Source of the DNA: an uncultured Atopobium sp.
GTDB taxonomy: Bacteria > Actinomycetota > Coriobacteriia > Coriobacteriales > Atopobiaceae
Assembly (NCBI GenBank): GCA_946647055.1
Contig: CAMPCT010000089.1
Span: 1-7,923 of the forward strand
Length of the DNA stretch: 7,923 bases
Direction of reading: 5' to 3'
The notes beneath the pieces are model-generated. The model had not been told where the DNA came from, searched no databases, and was given only the letters and a program-made list of their open reading frames with translations. The position numbers and the translations under genes were made by a program. Shown piece by piece: positions 6,159 to 7,923 of the stretch (the first letter of the stretch is position 1; the number at the start of each line of letters is the position of its first letter).

Positions 6159-6225
6159 GTGCACAATTCGACCTAAGCTTTTCAGAATCCTGCGGAAACG
6201 TTAGGTGCTAGGTCGAATTGTGTAC
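6159..6225. repeat. 67-bp element with 17-bp inverted arms
   Basis: The left arm GTGCACAATTCGACCTA (6159-6175) and the right arm TAGGTCGAATTGTGTAC (6209-6225) are reverse complements except at one position (6161/6223). In a plus-strand RNA that mismatch is a G-U pair, and 6158/6226 adds another, so an unbroken 18-pair stem with a 33-base loop could form. A competing six-pair stem is possible between ACCTAA (6171-6176) and TTAGGT (6201-6206). No T-run follows the right arm, so it is not a standard intrinsic terminator. It may be a palindromic dispersed repeat, a pair of operator half-sites, or a transcript-end stabiliser. Confidence 0.75.
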
Positions 6226-6298
6226 GCTGTTGGATGCGGCATCATCGCTTGTCCGAATCTTTTGCCAGTTTTCCCGACAAATGAAGACCCTGGCTCGT

Positions 6299-6322
6299 TT
6301 CCCTTGTGACGGCACAAGGGAA
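6299..6322 (+). promoter_or_regulatory. Hairpin abutting the vWA ribosome binding site
   Basis: TTCCCTTGTG (6299-6308) and CACAAGGGAA (6313-6322) are perfect reverse complements around the four-base loop ACGG. A G-U pair (6298/6323) can extend the stem. The right arm overlaps the first two bases of AAGGAG (6321-6326), the ribosome binding site of the gene starting at 6332. In RNA this would place a stable hairpin over the edge of the site. It could lower or regulate translation, block exonucleases, or instead be a DNA operator. It lacks a T-run, which argues against a terminator. Confidence 0.7.
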
Positions 6323-6331
6323 GGAGACCCC

Positions 6332-7923
6332 ATGAAGCACCATGCAAGCACTACCAGCCCTGCCCGCATCGCAGGGACTGCCCTGCTCTTGCTGGCACTC
6401 GTCGCCTGTGGCACACCATTCGAGCCGCTGGCAGAGCGGCCGGCTGAGGAGGTGGAGTATGACGAGGGCGGGGGCGTGATGCTGTTCGAGGAGTCCTATG
6501 CCGCATCGGACTCCTATTACGCTTCCGAGGCAAAGGATGGTTGCGTCGAGGACCCTTGGGTCATGGTCGACCCCTTCAACACCGAGGAGTATGCGCACGT
6601 CGACGAGCATGGCTTTGTGACTACCTTGGCGAACCCGCTCTCGACCGTCTCGGCGGACGTCGACACGGCGTCATTTGCCAACCTCCGCAGGATGCTGCGC
6701 GACGGCTGGACGCTCGACGAGGTCCCTACGGGTGCGGTGCGGATCGAGGAGCTGGTCAACTACCTCGACTACGACTACCCGGCACCGTCTGCGGGCGAGC
6801 GGTTCTCGATGAGCGCCGCGATGGGGGAGTGCCCGTGGAATCCCCAGACCAAGCTGCTGGTGCTGGGCTTTGCCACCGCCCGAGAGGATGTGGCGAGCTC
6901 CAAGGGCAGCAACCTGGTGTTTCTCATCGACGTGTCGGGGTCCATGGACTCTCCTGACAAGCTCGACCTGCTCAAGGAGTCGTTCGAGGTCCTCGTCGAC
7001 CAGCTTGGCCCCAATGACCGCGTCTCCATCGTGACCTATGCGAGCGGCGAGGAGCTGGTGTGCGAGGGCGTGCCCGGCGACCAGGGGCGTCAGATCATGC
7101 GTGCCGTGCGTCGCCTGCAGGCCGACGGCTCGACCAACGGCGAGCGCGGCCTCGAACTTGCCTACGAGGTGGCTGAGCGCAACTACATCGAGGGCGGCGT
7201 GAACCGCATCGTCATGGCATCCGACGGCGACCTCAACGTGGGGATGACCAGCGAGAGCGACCTGCACGACTATGTCGATGCCAAGCGCGAGACGGGCATC
7301 TATCTCTCGGTCCTGGGCTTTGGCTCGGGCAACTACAAGGACAACAAGATGGAGACCCTGGCTGACCACGGCAACGGCTCCTACCACTACATCGACTGCC
7401 TGGACGAGGCCGAGCGCGTCCTTGGCGAGCGCGTGTGCGCCAACCTCGTTCCCTTTGCCGATGACGTGAAGGTGCAGGTGGAGTTCAACCCCGCCCAGGT
7501 ACGGGGCTATCGCCTGCTTGGCTACGAGAACCGCGAGATGTCCGACGAGGACTTCCGCAACGACGAGGTCGATGCGGGTGAGGTGGGGCCCAGCATGCAG
7601 TTCACGGTTGCGTATGAGATCGTGACGTCGGACTCCGAGATGGAGCTACCCGAGGTCGACCTCAGGTACGGGAGCGAGGCGGTGGACGAGGCGCCTGCGT
7701 CGGGTGAGTGGCTCACGACGACCCTGCGCTACCGCGCCTTCGACGACGGAGAGGTCCACGAGCAGCAGCTTGCGGTCGATGCCAGCGACCTGTCGGATGA
7801 CCCGGGTGACGACTGGCACCTTGCGGCAGCTGCGGTCGAGCTGGGCCTGGTGCTGCGCGACTCCGACTGGCGCGGGGATGCGACGCTCGAGGATGCCTAC
7901 GACCAGCTCGAGATGGACTCCCG
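6332..7923 (+). CDS. von Willebrand factor A-domain lipoprotein, YfbK-like (3' end missing)
   Basis: The reading frame is open from ATG 6332 to the window edge: 530 codons and two bases, with no stop. AAGGAG (6321-6326) lies five bases upstream. The signal peptide ends in the lipobox LVAC (C26), so the protein should be lipid-anchored outside the membrane. After an acidic, Tyr/Ser-containing linker comes the N-terminal domain typical of YfbK proteins (about 95-155): NPLSTVSADVDTASFANLRR at 101-120, then VRIEELVNYLDYDY. The vWA domain (about 190-370) keeps the metal-ion site: D200-x-S202-x-S204 (DVSGSMD), T268 (GSTNG) and D298 (ASDGD). The C-terminal DUF3520-type domain begins near 385 and reaches HLAAAAVELGLVLRDSDW. 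E. coli YfbK has 575 residues as I recall, so only a few dozen are probably missing. Such proteins bind ligands through the metal site. The ligand is unknown; adjacency to a sigma/anti-sigma pair suggests an envelope role. Confidence 0.93.
   Translation, partial: MKHHASTTSPARIAGTALLLLALVACGTPFEPLAERPAEEVEYDEGGGVMLFEESYAASDSYYASEAKDGCVEDPWVMVDPFNTEEYAHVDEHGFVTTLANPLSTVSADVDTASFANLRRMLRDGWTLDEVPTGAVRIEELVNYLDYDYPAPSAGERFSMSAAMGECPWNPQTKLLVLGFATAREDVASSKGSNLVFLIDVSGSMDSPDKLDLLKESFEVLVDQLGPNDRVSIVTYASGEELVCEGVPGDQGRQIMRAVRRLQADGSTNGERGLELAYEVAERNYIEGGVNRIVMASDGDLNVGMTSESDLHDYVDAKRETGIYLSVLGFGSGNYKDNKMETLADHGNGSYHYIDCLDEAERVLGERVCANLVPFADDVKVQVEFNPAQVRGYRLLGYENREMSDEDFRNDEVDAGEVGPSMQFTVAYEIVTSDSEMELPEVDLRYGSEAVDEAPASGEWLTTTLRYRAFDDGEVHEQQLAVDASDLSDDPGDDWHLAAAAVELGLVLRDSDWRGDATLEDAYDQLEMDS

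Larger units (their letters stand above)
6123..6331. other. Intergenic region with two inverted repeats
   Basis: This 209-bp gap separates the anti-sigma gene from the vWA lipoprotein gene and has no coding potential that I can support. It is less G/C-rich than the flanking genes. It contains the 17-bp inverted arms at 6159-6175 and 6209-6225 and the hairpin at 6299-6322, listed separately. No clean housekeeping promoter was found between 6226 and 6298. Whether the vWA gene is read through from the sigma operon or has its own promoter cannot be decided from the sequence. Confidence 0.6.

Noticed and set aside
6159..6225. Inverted-arm element as an intrinsic terminator for the sigma operon
   Set aside because: The sequence after the right arm on the plus strand is GCTGTTGGATG, with no T-run, and the 33-base loop is long for a terminator.
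4836..6290. A common sigma-dependent promoter motif before the sigma gene and the vWA gene (CGACAA near 4836 and 6275)
   Set aside because: The shared hexamer is short, and the upstream partner sequences do not align at a fixed spacing, so it does not stand out from chance.
6208..6414. A 68-codon minus-strand open frame across the start of the vWA gene
   Set aside because: It lies opposite the signal peptide region of a well-supported gene, includes part of the hairpin and repeat, and shows no domain or convincing translation start.

Overview
The window looks like a chromosomal segment of a high-GC Gram-positive bacterium. Lipoprotein signal peptides, strong AGGAGG-type ribosome binding sites, GC-rich codon use and the sequence character of the thymidylate synthase and dihydrofolate reductase suggest an actinobacterium of the class Coriobacteriia (Olsenella/Atopobium/Collinsella-like). 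That placement is inferred from sequence style and was not tested by a database search. No tRNA, rRNA, CRISPR array, transposase or phage gene was seen.

Layout. Positions 1-174 are non-coding and open with two near-identical 30-bp units. A small secreted lipoprotein of unknown function follows (175-783, +). A block of four minus-strand genes runs from 4752 down to 780: an LTA-synthase-like membrane phosphoglycerol transferase/sulfatase-fold protein, a small single-pass acidic membrane protein, thymidylate synthase (thyA) and dihydrofolate reductase (folA). The folA stop codon overlaps the stop codon of the convergent lipoprotein gene within a single CTAG.

A divergent, 128-bp regulatory gap (4753-4880) leads to a plus-strand block: an ECF-type sigma factor that probably starts at a CTG codon, a membrane-anchored putative anti-sigma protein, then a 209-bp gap with two inverted repeats, and a von Willebrand factor A-domain lipoprotein of the YfbK type that runs off the right edge.

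How the genes fit together. thyA and folA form the classic dTMP/folate pair: ThyA turns methylene-tetrahydrofolate into dihydrofolate and FolA reduces it again. The sigma factor, its transmembrane partner and the vWA lipoprotein look like an envelope-sensing module, placed back to back with an envelope polymer synthase. The most interesting non-coding signals are a 67-bp element with 17-bp inverted arms (6159-6225), a perfect 10-bp hairpin abutting the ribosome binding site of the vWA gene (6299-6322), and the paired repeat at the left edge. I found no clear case of a wholly new system; the sigma/anti-sigma/vWA module and its leader structures are the best candidates for a closer look.
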